From contig JAUVPN010000143.1 of assembly GCA_030598645.1 (NCBI GenBank), positions 1 through 6,989 on the forward strand: a stretch of 6,989 bases of DNA, in the 5' to 3' direction. This document shows positions 1 to 6,797 of the stretch, one piece after another. The notes under the pieces were generated by a model. That model saw only the letters and a list, made by a program, of their open reading frames with translations. It made no database searches and was not told where the DNA came from. The position numbers and the translations under genes are program-made. The number at the start of each line of letters is the position of its first letter. Positions within the stretch are counted from its first letter, which is position 1. The stretch is from Hyphomicrobium sp. (GTDB lineage: Bacteria > Pseudomonadota > Alphaproteobacteria > Rhizobiales > Hyphomicrobiaceae).

Positions 1-2342
1 ATGTACCGGGCGTGCCGGGCATCGGCGTAAAGACGGCGGCCGAACTCATTAACGAGTACGGCGATCTGGACACGCTTCTGGAACGCGCCTCCGAAATCAA
101 ACAGCCCAAGCGCCGCGAGAGATTAATCGAATTTGCCGATCAGGCGCGGTTGTCGCGAGAGTTGGTGACTTTGAAGGACGATGTGGCAACGAACGTTCCC
201 GCGGATGCACTGGGCGTCCGCGATCCCGACCCATCGTCGCTTCTCTACTTCCTGCAAAGCATGGAGTTCAACACGCTAACACGGCGCATAGCTGAAGCGC
301 TGGGGGCCGAGCCGCCGGCGTCGCTTAAGGAGTCCGTCGGGTCGACCGTGGCAGGCAAGGCGAAAAAGGCTGGTGGGGCAGCCATCAAGATGGGGAAACA
401 GGTTGCGGCTGAGACACCTGAGGCTGCTGTGCTGCACGCTGCGGAAGCTGCAAAGACCCCATTTGATCGCGCCAAGTACGAGACAGTCACTACATTGGAG
501 CGGCTCGAAGTTTGGATAGCTGAAGCTAGGAAAGCGGGCCGCGTTGCCTTCGACACGGAGACCACGGGCCTCGATCCAATGTGCGCCGACCTCATCGGTT
601 TCTCGCTAGGTGTGGCAGCGGGCAAGGCTTGCTACGTGCCGCTTTCCCACCGCAATCAAGCAGCAGGGCTAGATTTTGGCGATGGGGGGGACGTGGTGCA
701 GGTGCCCATTGGCAAAGCGATCGCCGCGTTGAAGCCACTGCTAGAAGATCCTTCTGTCCTAAAGATCGGACAAAACCTTAAGTACGATTACAACGTGCTG
801 GCGCGGCACCGCGTTTTCATTGCATCGCTCGACGATACGATGCTGCTGTCCTACGCGCTTGATGCAGGCAAGGGCGGCCATGGGATGGACGAGCTTGCCA
901 TGCGCCACCTCGGACACGCGTGTATTTCGTTCGATCAGGTGATGGCACATGCACCCGGTAAGAAATCGGAAAAATCGTTTGCCGAGGTGCCGATTGATAA
1001 GGCGACAGAGTACGCGGCGGAAGACGCCGACGTAACATTGCGTCTGTGGATGATGCTGAAACCGAGACTTGCCGTGGAGCATCGATCCACAGTCTACGAA
1101 ACTCTGGAGCGTCCACTCGTTCCTGTCATTGCCGACATGGAGCGCACTGGGATAATGGTCGACCGCACCATACTCGCCCGGCTGTCCAGCATATTCGCTC
1201 AAGAAATTGCGCGTCTAGAGGACGAGGTGAACGACCTCGTCGGGCATAAGTTCAACCTCGCGTCTCCTCGCCAGCTCGGTGAGCTTCTATTTGATCGCCT
1301 GAAATTGCCGGGTGGCAAGAAGACCAAGACAGGGCAATGGGAAACGCGCGCAGGATTGCTCGACGACCTCGCCGCCAACCAGGAATTGCCGCCTGATGCG
1401 CGCAAGCTGATCAATACAATGCTGGAGTGGCGCCAGCTGACAAAGTTGCGCTCTACCTACACTGATGCCTTGCCCGGCTATATTAATCCGGACACAGAAC
1501 GAATCCATACATCCTATTCGCTTGCGGCAACAACAACTGGTCGGCTTGCGTCCTCTGACCCCAACCTGCAAAACATTCCCGTGCGCACCAAGGAAGGACG
1601 CGAGATACGCACCGCCTTCGTGGCGAACGAAGGCATGAAGCTCATTTCTGCTGACTACAGTCAGATCGAGCTGCGCGTGCTGGCGCACATCGCCGACATT
1701 CCCCAGCTCAAGAAGGCGTTTGATGACGGCGTGGACATTCACGCGATGACAGCATCAGAGATGTTTTCCGTGCCCCTGATAGATATGACGCCAGATGTCC
1801 GCCGGCGTGCCAAGGCCATAAACTTTGGAATCATCTATGGTATTTCGGCCTTTGGTCTCGCCAATCAGCTCGGAATTTCAAAGCAAGAAGCCGCCGCCTA
1901 CATCAAGACTTACTTTGAGCGGTTTCCCGGCATCCGCGACTACATGGACGCTACCAAGAGGAATGCGCACGAGCAGGGCTATGTGGAAACGATCTTTGGT
2001 CGCCGCATCCACTACCCTGAGATCAATACCCGCAATCCCGGCATGCGTGGTTTTTTCGAACGTGCGGCGATTAATGCCCCCATCCAAGGCTCCGCCGCTG
2101 ACATCATTCGCCGCGCCATGATCCGCATGCCGGAGGCCTTAGCGGCGGCCAGCCTCGATTCTGCGCGCATGCTCTTGCAGGTGCACGACGAGCTGGTGTT
2201 CGAGGTAAACGACCCACAAGTTCACAAAACCTTGAAGACGGTGGTGCAGGTCATGGAAGGCGCGGCCCTGCCAGCGCTTTCACTTAGCGTGCCGATCCAC
2301 GTCGACGCTAAAGCCGCCGAAAACTGGGAAGCGGCGCATTAG
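1..2342 (+). CDS. polA: DNA polymerase I, 5'-truncated by the window edge
   Basis: This enzyme fills gaps and replaces RNA primers and damaged DNA in the cytoplasm. The reading frame is open to the left edge (first full codon at 3), and it begins inside the helix-hairpin-helix of the 5' nuclease domain (VPGVPGIG...KTAAEL). The GTG at 12 is therefore internal, and roughly the first 190 residues lie outside. An Ala/Lys-rich linker spans about 300-470. The 3'-5' exonuclease domain is intact: Exo I DTE (Asp 552-554, Glu 558-560), Exo II NLKYD (774-788), Exo III YAAED (1011-1025). Polymerase motif A is DYSQIELR (Asp at 1653). Motif B is RRRAKAINFGIIYG (Lys at 1812, Phe at 1824, Tyr at 1836). Motif C is VHDE (Asp at 2187). 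TTTGRLASSDPNLQNIPVR (about 1530-1590) is also typical of family A. The end, NWEAAH, is the usual PolA C-terminus. Proofreading and polymerase activities should both be present. No terminator is evident directly after the stop. Confidence 0.97.
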   Translation, partial: VPGVPGIGVKTAAELINEYGDLDTLLERASEIKQPKRRERLIEFADQARLSRELVTLKDDVATNVPADALGVRDPDPSSLLYFLQSMEFNTLTRRIAEALGAEPPASLKESVGSTVAGKAKKAGGAAIKMGKQVAAETPEAAVLHAAEAAKTPFDRAKYETVTTLERLEVWIAEARKAGRVAFDTETTGLDPMCADLIGFSLGVAAGKACYVPLSHRNQAAGLDFGDGGDVVQVPIGKAIAALKPLLEDPSVLKIGQNLKYDYNVLARHRVFIASLDDTMLLSYALDAGKGGHGMDELAMRHLGHACISFDQVMAHAPGKKSEKSFAEVPIDKATEYAAEDADVTLRLWMMLKPRLAVEHRSTVYETLERPLVPVIADMERTGIMVDRTILARLSSIFAQEIARLEDEVNDLVGHKFNLASPRQLGELLFDRLKLPGGKKTKTGQWETRAGLLDDLAANQELPPDARKLINTMLEWRQLTKLRSTYTDALPGYINPDTERIHTSYSLAATTTGRLASSDPNLQNIPVRTKEGREIRTAFVANEGMKLISADYSQIELRVLAHIADIPQLKKAFDDGVDIHAMTASEMFSVPLIDMTPDVRRRAKAINFGIIYGISAFGLANQLGISKQEAAAYIKTYFERFPGIRDYMDATKRNAHEQGYVETIFGRRIHYPEINTRNPGMRGFFERAAINAPIQGSAADIIRRAMIRMPEALAAASLDSARMLLQVHDELVFEVNDPQVHKTLKTVVQVMEGAALPALSLSVPIHVDAKAAENWEAAH

Positions 2343-2505
2343 GCATACGGCTCTTGCTGGTTTACCCGAAACGACCCGCGTAGCGGACCATCAGAATCAC
2401 TTATGTGTTGAGCAAGAAAATGCAATTGGATCGCAAGGGTTGATTGGCCTATCAGACGATGGTGGAACCAGCGAATAGTCGGTGGGTCACGAAGGAGATA
2501 GGATT
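2343..2505 (+). other. polA-pqqA intergenic spacer / pqqA leader
   Basis: This 163-base noncoding stretch separates polA from pqqA on the same strand. I see no strong -35/-10 pair and no intrinsic terminator. The only hairpin, CCGC-GTA-GCGG at 2376-2386, is short and lacks a T-run. pqqA could be transcribed from a promoter here that does not match the sigma-70 consensus, or by read-through from polA. The sequence alone does not decide. Confidence 0.5.
2492..2498 (+). promoter_or_regulatory. Strong ribosome binding site of pqqA
   Basis: AAGGAGA lies seven bases before the ATG at 2506. It is close to a perfect Shine-Dalgarno sequence, fixes the start of this very short gene, and suggests efficient translation, as expected for a peptide consumed stoichiometrically as a cofactor precursor. 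Confidence 0.85.
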
Positions 2506-2595
2506 ATGAAGGTTTGGACCAAGCCCGCAGTGCGCGAACAGGAAGTTGGCCTTGAGGTGACGTCATACCTGCCGGCTGAAATCGATATCATCTAA
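2506..2595 (+). CDS. pqqA: PQQ precursor peptide PqqA
   Basis: This is a 29-residue peptide starting MKVWTKPAV and containing GLEVTSY followed by PAEIDII. In the PqqA family the Glu and Tyr of the E-x3-Y motif are cross-linked by the radical-SAM enzyme PqqE, with PqqD as peptide chaperone. They are then excised and oxidised to pyrroloquinoline quinone (PQQ), the cofactor of periplasmic methanol, glucose and other alcohol dehydrogenases. Here these residues are Glu17 and Tyr21, with the right spacing. The length and the VTSY...AEID part closely resemble the Methylobacterium peptide as I remember it. The ATG is preceded by AAGGAGA. Unusually, no pqqB, C, D or E follows: a terminator hairpin begins 24 bases after the stop and the next gene is convergent. 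The rest of the pathway must be elsewhere, or this is an additional pqqA copy. Identification rests on the motif, length and ribosome binding site. Confidence 0.9.
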   Translation: MKVWTKPAVREQEVGLEVTSYLPAEIDII

Positions 2596-2619
2596 CTATA
2601 TCGAGTACTGTGTTGTTGC

Positions 2620-2662
2620 CAGACGGCGTCCATCCAACTGGGCGCCGTTTGATTGTTTTCGT
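2620..2662 (+). terminator. Rho-independent terminator after pqqA
   Basis: CAGACGGCGTCC (2620-2631) pairs with GGGCGCCGTTTG (2640-2651) over 12 bp with two G-T wobbles, around an 8-base loop. ATTGTTTTCGTT follows on the + strand. The T-run is interrupted but adequate. On the - strand the hairpin is followed by GCAACAAC, so it probably works mainly for pqqA and not for the convergent phaZ. Confidence 0.75.
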
Positions 2663-2729
2663 TACCCTCGCTTGTGATATGAACGGGCGTACAGCGGTTC
2701 TTACGGTCATGCATCTTTGTTTTCTTTTT

Positions 2730-4037
2730 TCAGACCGGTGATACAGCTATCTCTACGTGACGTGAGCGCCGCGGGTTGCGACGGTCAGTTGGTGGTGTCC
2801 CGCGCGTATACTCGATCGTGCGAATGAACTCGCGAATGCGAGGCTGGATCTCAGTGCGCCACCGGGTGCCATTAAAAACACCATAGTGACCGACGCCCTC
2901 TTGCACGTAGTGTACCTTCTGATGTTGGGGGATATTTGTGCACAGGTCATGAGCTGCCTCGGTCTGGCCCAGCCCGCAGACATCGTCACGTTCACCCTCA
3001 ACCGTCATCAACGCGGTATCGCAGATGGCCGAGCAATCAACCACTTTGCCGCGGTGGATCATCGTGCCCTTAGGCAGCGAGTGATCTTGGAACACCGTTT
3101 TGATTGTCTGCAGGTAGAATTCGGCCGTTAGGTCCATAACGGCTAGGTATTCCTCATAGAAGTCCTGGTGTTGCTTGACCGAATCGCAGTCGCCCTGAAC
3201 TAGGTTGTTGAACAGATTGACATGAGCGTTCATGTGGCGCTCGAGGTTCATGGTCATGAAACCGGTAAGCTGCATGAAGCCTGGATACACCGGGCGCATG
3301 AATCCTGCGTGGGGAAACGGTACAGTGCTGACTACTGTGCGCTCAAACCACTCCATGGGACGGGACTCGGCGAGCTGATTAACGCCCGTCGGGTTGCGCC
3401 GAGTATCGATGGGGCCGCCCATTAGCGTCATGGATGCGGGCTGACAGGGGTCATCTATGCCTGCCATGTGCGCAGCAGCAGCCAGAACCGGGACCGCAGG
3501 CTGACAAACGCCGATCACGTGCGTGTTAGGTCCGATAAATCTGATGAAATCGATGACGTGATCAATGAAGTCGTCGAGGTCGAAGCGCCCCATTGCAAGG
3601 GGGATGTCGCGCGCGTCGATCCAGTCGGTGATATAGGTCTCGTGGTCGGGCAGCATGGCCTGGACCGTGCCGCGCAAAAGTGTCGCGTAGTGGCCTGAGA
3701 GGGGTGCGACGATTAGCACTTTCGGGTCCGAGCGCGGACCGGTGGCGGTTTCTTCGCGTTCAAAGTGCAACAGCTCGCAAAAGGGCGTTCGTGCCACCAC
3801 ATGCTCGCGGACCGGAATGTCGAGGTTTCCGACCTGGGTCGTTTTCAAACCGAATTCCGATTTACCGTAACGCCGCGTGACGTTTTCGAACACTTCGCAG
3901 GCCGCCGTGAGTTGGCGAGCCATGGGCGTGGCCCTGAGTGGATTGAATGGCCAATCGAGCACACTGCGCATGCCATTGGCGCCAGCTCGCATGGGCGAGA
4001 GCACCGCGTGGGCAAATTCATAGGCAAAGTAGTGCAT
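2730..4037 (-). CDS. phaZ: Intracellular poly(3-hydroxybutyrate) depolymerase
   Basis: This 435-residue cytoplasmic hydrolase degrades PHB storage granules to 3-hydroxybutyrate monomers and oligomers. The start MHYFAYE...SPMRAGA is typical of the PhaZ family. The alpha/beta-hydrolase core includes VLIVAPLSGHYATLLRGTV and YITDWIDARDIPL. The nucleophile elbow is GVCQPAVP, with Cys (3504-3506, residue 178) in place of the usual Ser, as in the Ralstonia eutropha PhaZa1 type. The probable remaining triad members are Asp in EGERDD (2985-2987, residue 351) and His in GVGHYGVFNG (2886-2888, residue 384). There is no signal peptide, which fits an intracellular enzyme. I chose the ATG at 4037 over one at 4076 because AGAGGG (4048-4053) lies ten bases upstream, the family starts there, and the longer form would include a palindrome. 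The last 20 residues or so (TPPTDRRNPRRSRHVEIAV) are basic and may be a variable tail. The gene converges on pqqA. Confidence 0.93.
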   Translation of the reverse strand: MHYFAYEFAHAVLSPMRAGANGMRSVLDWPFNPLRATPMARQLTAACEVFENVTRRYGKSEFGLKTTQVGNLDIPVREHVVARTPFCELLHFEREETATGPRSDPKVLIVAPLSGHYATLLRGTVQAMLPDHETYITDWIDARDIPLAMGRFDLDDFIDHVIDFIRFIGPNTHVIGVCQPAVPVLAAAAHMAGIDDPCQPASMTLMGGPIDTRRNPTGVNQLAESRPMEWFERTVVSTVPFPHAGFMRPVYPGFMQLTGFMTMNLERHMNAHVNLFNNLVQGDCDSVKQHQDFYEEYLAVMDLTAEFYLQTIKTVFQDHSLPKGTMIHRGKVVDCSAICDTALMTVEGERDDVCGLGQTEAAHDLCTNIPQHQKVHYVQEGVGHYGVFNGTRWRTEIQPRIREFIRTIEYTRGTPPTDRRNPRRSRHVEIAVSPV

Positions 4038-4047
4038 TTTGCGGGCA

Positions 4048-4053
4048 CCCTCT
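4048..4053 (-). promoter_or_regulatory. Ribosome binding site deciding the phaZ start
   Basis: Read on the - strand this is AGAGGG, ten bases before the ATG at 4037. The alternative ATG at 4076 has no comparable site upstream (GTCTTGCAGTGCACGC). Confidence 0.6.
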
Positions 4054-4072
4054 TTCGCTGCGGCGCAGCGAA
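4054..4072 (-). promoter_or_regulatory. 19-bp palindrome, candidate PhaR operator of phaZ
   Basis: TTCGCTGCGGCGCAGCGAA is a perfect dyad: two 9-base arms around one central base. It abuts the phaZ ribosome binding site. Its centre is CTGC-GGC-GCAG (4058-4068), which matches the CTGC-N3-GCAG form I recall for the PHB-responsive repressor PhaR of Rhodobacter sphaeroides. A repressor bound here would block phaZ transcription or initiation until PHB is present. The same dyad could also form an RNA hairpin next to the ribosome binding site. The palindrome is seen directly; the PhaR assignment is inference. Confidence 0.6.
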
Positions 4073-4093
4073 GCACGCGTGCACTGCAAGACT

Positions 4094-4124
4094 ATGTTAC
4101 CAAACTGTTGCGTTGACCAGTCAA
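4094..4124 (-). promoter_or_regulatory. Weak candidate phaZ promoter with a TTGAC dyad
   Basis: On the - strand TTGACT (4124-4119) is followed after 19 bases by TAACAT (4099-4094), about 57 bases before the phaZ start codon. The -35 part is good, but the spacing is long and the -10 part is only fair. The -35 lies inside the perfect dyad TTGAC-CA-GTCAA (4113-4124), which could be a regulator site. Confidence 0.25.
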
Positions 4125-4161
4125 AAGCCGCGTCTGGTTGCCGCGATACGCCTTATATGGG

Positions 4162-4182
4162 TCGGTAGAGCAGCTGACTGTT
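4162..4182 (+). other. tRNA-Asn-like fragment (D-loop to anticodon)
   Basis: The stretch TCGGTAGAGCAGC followed by TGACTGTT (4162-4182) reads like the D-loop, 3' side of the D-stem, 5' side of the anticodon stem and GTT anticodon of a bacterial tRNA-Asn. The likeness stops right after the anticodon. The upstream bases TATATGGG do not provide the 5' D-stem strand (GCTC expected), and no T-arm or acceptor stem can be formed. It is therefore not a functional tRNA. It may be a decayed remnant of a tRNA gene, or chance. Confidence 0.35.
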
Positions 4183-4262
4183 CCCTTTGAGACACAGCCG
4201 GTGCCACAGCGAATCATCCTCTCCCGAGGTGTCGTCGGAAAACTTTGCCCCTGCGTTTCCGC

Positions 4263-4295
4263 TTAAGACGGTGCGATGACATAATCGCTTCTTAA
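4263..4295. promoter_or_regulatory. Nested dyad upstream of the AsmA gene
   Basis: TTAAGA (4263-4268) and TCTTAA (4290-4295) flank an inner inverted repeat GCGAT (4273-4277) / ATCGC (4284-4288) with a 6-base centre. A -10-like CATAAT (4280-4285) overlaps the inner repeat, but the matching -35 (TTTCCG, 4256-4261) is poor. This could be the promoter-operator of the downstream gene. No T-run follows, so it is not a terminator for the + strand. Confidence 0.3.
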
Positions 4296-4372
4296 CGCGG
4301 CCCGAGACCTTTGCGTATTTTCTGGTGTAAGTTTGGTCCGCCTGGTGGAACGGCAGCCTTTCGAGATCGACG

Positions 4373-6685
4373 ATGACAAAATCACAGCGGCCCGGTGGAC
4401 CGCCTTCTCCTCATGAGGGCTACCATCACTTCGAGGATCGGCGAGTGCCGCAACGTGCGCAACAAGTTCGTCGACGTTCGGCGCAACGCGCAAGCTCGCC
4501 TATCTTGGTTGGTCTCGTTTATGGCGCCATTGGTCTGCTGGCAGTTGCGGTCGGAGTCGTCACCTTCTTAGTAATATCTCCGCCGACCGACTTCATCCGC
4601 AATGAGATTGTTGCACGCGTGAAGACGGAGACAGGCCGCGACCTGCGTGTTGCCGGACAGGCCTCCCTCTCGTTTTACCCGACGCTTGGCGTGCGGCTTG
4701 GCGACGTTTCCTTGTCGCCCCCCCCAGGCATGGGTGGCCCGCCGTTCGTGAAAATCTCCAATCTCGACATTGGTGTTCGCTTGCTGCCGCTGTTGCGTCA
4801 GGAGATCGTCGTCGACAAGTTTGTTCTGTACAATCCAGTATTCGAGCTTCGTGTTGACGGTAATGGGAAAAAGAGCTGGGACATGGCGTTACGCGCAACC
4901 AGCGGCCCCATCAGGCTTGCCGAGGCTACTCGAGCCCAGAACACACTGCGGGATTTTTCCACTGGAACGAAAGGCTTTCTCGAGAAGAGACTGGTTCAAG
5001 GACAAGGCGCAGCAGGTGTGCCGAATGGGTCTGCCGCCAACAGCCCAATTTCGGAGTTGGTACTCAACGATATTCGAATCGATAATGGGACCCTGCGCTA
5101 CTCTGACGAACGCGACGGCAGCAGTGCGCAAGTTGGCGCCATCAATGCACGTCTTGATCTCGCATCGCTCTCGCAACCGTTAGGCGCCAAAGGCAGCCTC
5201 GTCTGGTCCAAAGAGAAAATAGAGTTTGATGGCCAGCTGATGTCACCGCAGCTGTTGCTCGAAGAGCGTCCGGCAAAGCTGGCGTTCACGGTCTCCAGCC
5301 GGCCGATTAACATCAGCTATGATGGCTCCATGACGGCGGGGAAGGCCTTCAAGCTGAATGGCGCGGTCGATGGGCAAGCCAACTCGCTGCGTGGGCTCGC
5401 GCAATGGCTTGGAACTGATCTTCCTCCTGCTCCTGGTTTCGGCAAGCTTTCGCTCGCGGGGCAACTCACCACGACCGAGAGTGCTGTTCGCCTGTCGCAG
5501 GCTAAGATCGCGCTGGATGGTGCCACGGCTACGGGTGCGGTTGGCGTCGCCTTGGCGGGTGTGCGTCCGCACGTGGTGGCGGATCTCAAGGTTTCGGGTC
5601 TCAATCTTGGCAATTATGCCGCCGACGAAATGGATAGCGGGTCATCGTCTGGTAAAAGGCGCAGGCCTACCTCATCACGCACTGCGCCCAAATCGTCCGA
5701 GCCGCAAACTATCGAGGAGCTTCTGAAGCGCTCTGAACCCAAGGTGAAGGGCTACGCAAAGCGGTCGGGATGGAGCGATCAGCCACTTGATTTGACGCTC
5801 CTGGGTCTTGTCGACGCCAACGCCAACCTGTCGGTTGAGCAGCTCTCTTATGGCGATATCAAACTGGAGTCTACGCAGCTTGCCGTGGCGCTCAGGGATC
5901 GCATCGTCAAGGCGACCTTCAATGATGTGAAACTCTACAAAGGGCGTGGCAATGGCGCAGTCACGCTGAACGGGACAGCGAATACGGCCGTGCTGGGCGC
6001 GAACTTTGCGCTTTCTGGCGTGGCAGCTGAGCCGCTGCTGAAGGACGCCGCCGGCATGGATTGGCTCGCGGGCACCGGCAATTTCACACTGGCGCTGACC
6101 GGCAGCGGCCGAACAGAGGCCGCGATTGTGGCCGCGCTTAATGGAAAAATCGACGTCGTCATGTCCGATGGCGCGCTCATTGGGTTCAACTTGGGCGGTG
6201 CGCTACGCGCCTTGTCGCGAGGCGAAATTCCAGATTTTTCAAGTGCGCCCACAGACAAAACCGACTTCAGCGCATTAACGGCTAGCTTCAACATTGAGAA
6301 CGGAATCGCTCGGAATAATGACCTGAAACTTGCGAGTCCGCTAATGCGCGCAACGGGTGCTGGTACGTTTAATCTTCCACAGCGCACGCTCAACTATACA
6401 GTGCGCCCCAAGTTGGTTGGGAGCCTATCTGGTCAGGGCGGGCGGACGGACTTAAGCGGCATCGAGGTGCCCGTCAACATTACGGGGCCGTGGAATAACC
6501 CGGAGATTGCGCCCGATATTGCCGGTGCTCTCAATAGCGAAGGCACCGTCGAGGCGGTAAAATCAATTGGCAAGCAGTTTAAAGGTAAGAACGCTGAAGA
6601 GATCGTGGATGATCTGTTCGGCAAGGGGGAGGATGGCGGTCCTTCCAAAGCGCAAAAGCTGATAGACGGCTTTTTGGGCCGTTGA
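4373..6685 (+). CDS. AsmA-family envelope protein with a single N-terminal membrane anchor
   Basis: This is a 770-residue protein of the AsmA superfamily, whose members span the periplasm from an inner-membrane anchor and are implicated in phospholipid transport and outer-membrane assembly. Residues 1-42 are hydrophilic and basic (MTKSQRPGG..., several Arg), hence cytoplasmic. One hydrophobic helix follows at about 43-68 (PILVGLVYGAIGLLAVAVGV). Next comes the typical AsmA start: TGRDLRVAGQASLSFYPTLG, LGDVSLSPPPGMGGPPFVKI and VDKFVLYNPVFELRVDGNGK. A Ser/Arg/Lys-rich insert lies at about 420-445. The AsmA-like C-terminal region begins near residue 575 with LTGSGRTEAAIVAALNGKI and GALIGFNLGGALRAL. 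The repetitive beta-strand character fits the bridge-like fold. The start is the only ATG after the in-frame stop at 4328; its ribosome binding site is weak. A C8 run (4718-4725) lies within the gene. It is transcribed away from phaZ, and the window gives no functional partner. Confidence is high for the family, low for the exact role. Confidence 0.9.
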   Translation: MTKSQRPGGPPSPHEGYHHFEDRRVPQRAQQVRRRSAQRASSPILVGLVYGAIGLLAVAVGVVTFLVISPPTDFIRNEIVARVKTETGRDLRVAGQASLSFYPTLGVRLGDVSLSPPPGMGGPPFVKISNLDIGVRLLPLLRQEIVVDKFVLYNPVFELRVDGNGKKSWDMALRATSGPIRLAEATRAQNTLRDFSTGTKGFLEKRLVQGQGAAGVPNGSAANSPISELVLNDIRIDNGTLRYSDERDGSSAQVGAINARLDLASLSQPLGAKGSLVWSKEKIEFDGQLMSPQLLLEERPAKLAFTVSSRPINISYDGSMTAGKAFKLNGAVDGQANSLRGLAQWLGTDLPPAPGFGKLSLAGQLTTTESAVRLSQAKIALDGATATGAVGVALAGVRPHVVADLKVSGLNLGNYAADEMDSGSSSGKRRRPTSSRTAPKSSEPQTIEELLKRSEPKVKGYAKRSGWSDQPLDLTLLGLVDANANLSVEQLSYGDIKLESTQLAVALRDRIVKATFNDVKLYKGRGNGAVTLNGTANTAVLGANFALSGVAAEPLLKDAAGMDWLAGTGNFTLALTGSGRTEAAIVAALNGKIDVVMSDGALIGFNLGGALRALSRGEIPDFSSAPTDKTDFSALTASFNIENGIARNNDLKLASPLMRATGAGTFNLPQRTLNYTVRPKLVGSLSGQGGRTDLSGIEVPVNITGPWNNPEIAPDIAGALNSEGTVEAVKSIGKQFKGKNAEEIVDDLFGKGEDGGPSKAQKLIDGFLGR

Positions 6686-6720
6686 AGGGCGGCACTGAAC
6701 GTTGCAGCAATCAGCGCGAT

Positions 6721-6766
6721 CCGCCGTATCGATTGAGAAGGCATTAATAAGGCGGCAATTTTTTTT
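6721..6766 (+). terminator. Candidate terminator after the AsmA gene
   Basis: CCGCC (6721-6725) can pair with GGCGG (6751-6755), followed by CAA and a run of eight T (6759-6766), 36-81 bases after the stop codon. The T-run is excellent, but the stem is short and the 25-base loop is long. A second T-run (T7, 6781-6787) follows a GC-rich stretch (GCGC-GCG-GCGC) and may act as backup. Confidence 0.45.
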
Positions 6767-6797
6767 GGCGCGCGGCGCACTTTTTTTCTTGCGCCAA

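Larger units (their letters stand above)
4038..4372. other. Divergent intergenic region between phaZ and the AsmA gene
   Basis: These 335 noncoding bases must hold promoters for both flanking genes. They contain the phaZ-proximal palindrome, a TTGAC dyad, a tRNA-like fragment and a nested dyad near the AsmA side, each listed separately. I see no convincing gene on either strand. The open frame on the - strand at 4263-4493 overlaps the AsmA start and has no family features. Confidence 0.6.

Noticed and set aside
12..14. GTG as the start codon of polA
   Set aside because: The preceding codons read VPG in frame and continue the conserved VPGVPGIG helix-hairpin-helix, so the gene extends beyond the left edge.
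759..1742. Open frames on the - strand opposite polA
   Set aside because: They are shadows of a high-GC coding region; their translations show no family features and polA is certain on the + strand.
2376..2386. CCGC-GTA-GCGG hairpin as the polA terminator
   Set aside because: The stem is only 4 bp, the loop 3 bases, and no T-run follows.
4038..4076. Longer phaZ start at the ATG ending at 4076
   Set aside because: It lacks a ribosome binding site, adds 13 residues outside the family alignment and runs through the palindrome.
4141..4240. Complete tRNA gene
   Set aside because: Only the D-loop-to-anticodon part is tRNA-like; the 5' D-stem strand, acceptor stem, 3' anticodon stem and T-arm cannot be formed.
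4263..4493. 76-codon open frame on the - strand at the AsmA start
   Set aside because: It overlaps the AsmA start and the regulatory region, has no ribosome binding site that stands out and no recognisable motif.
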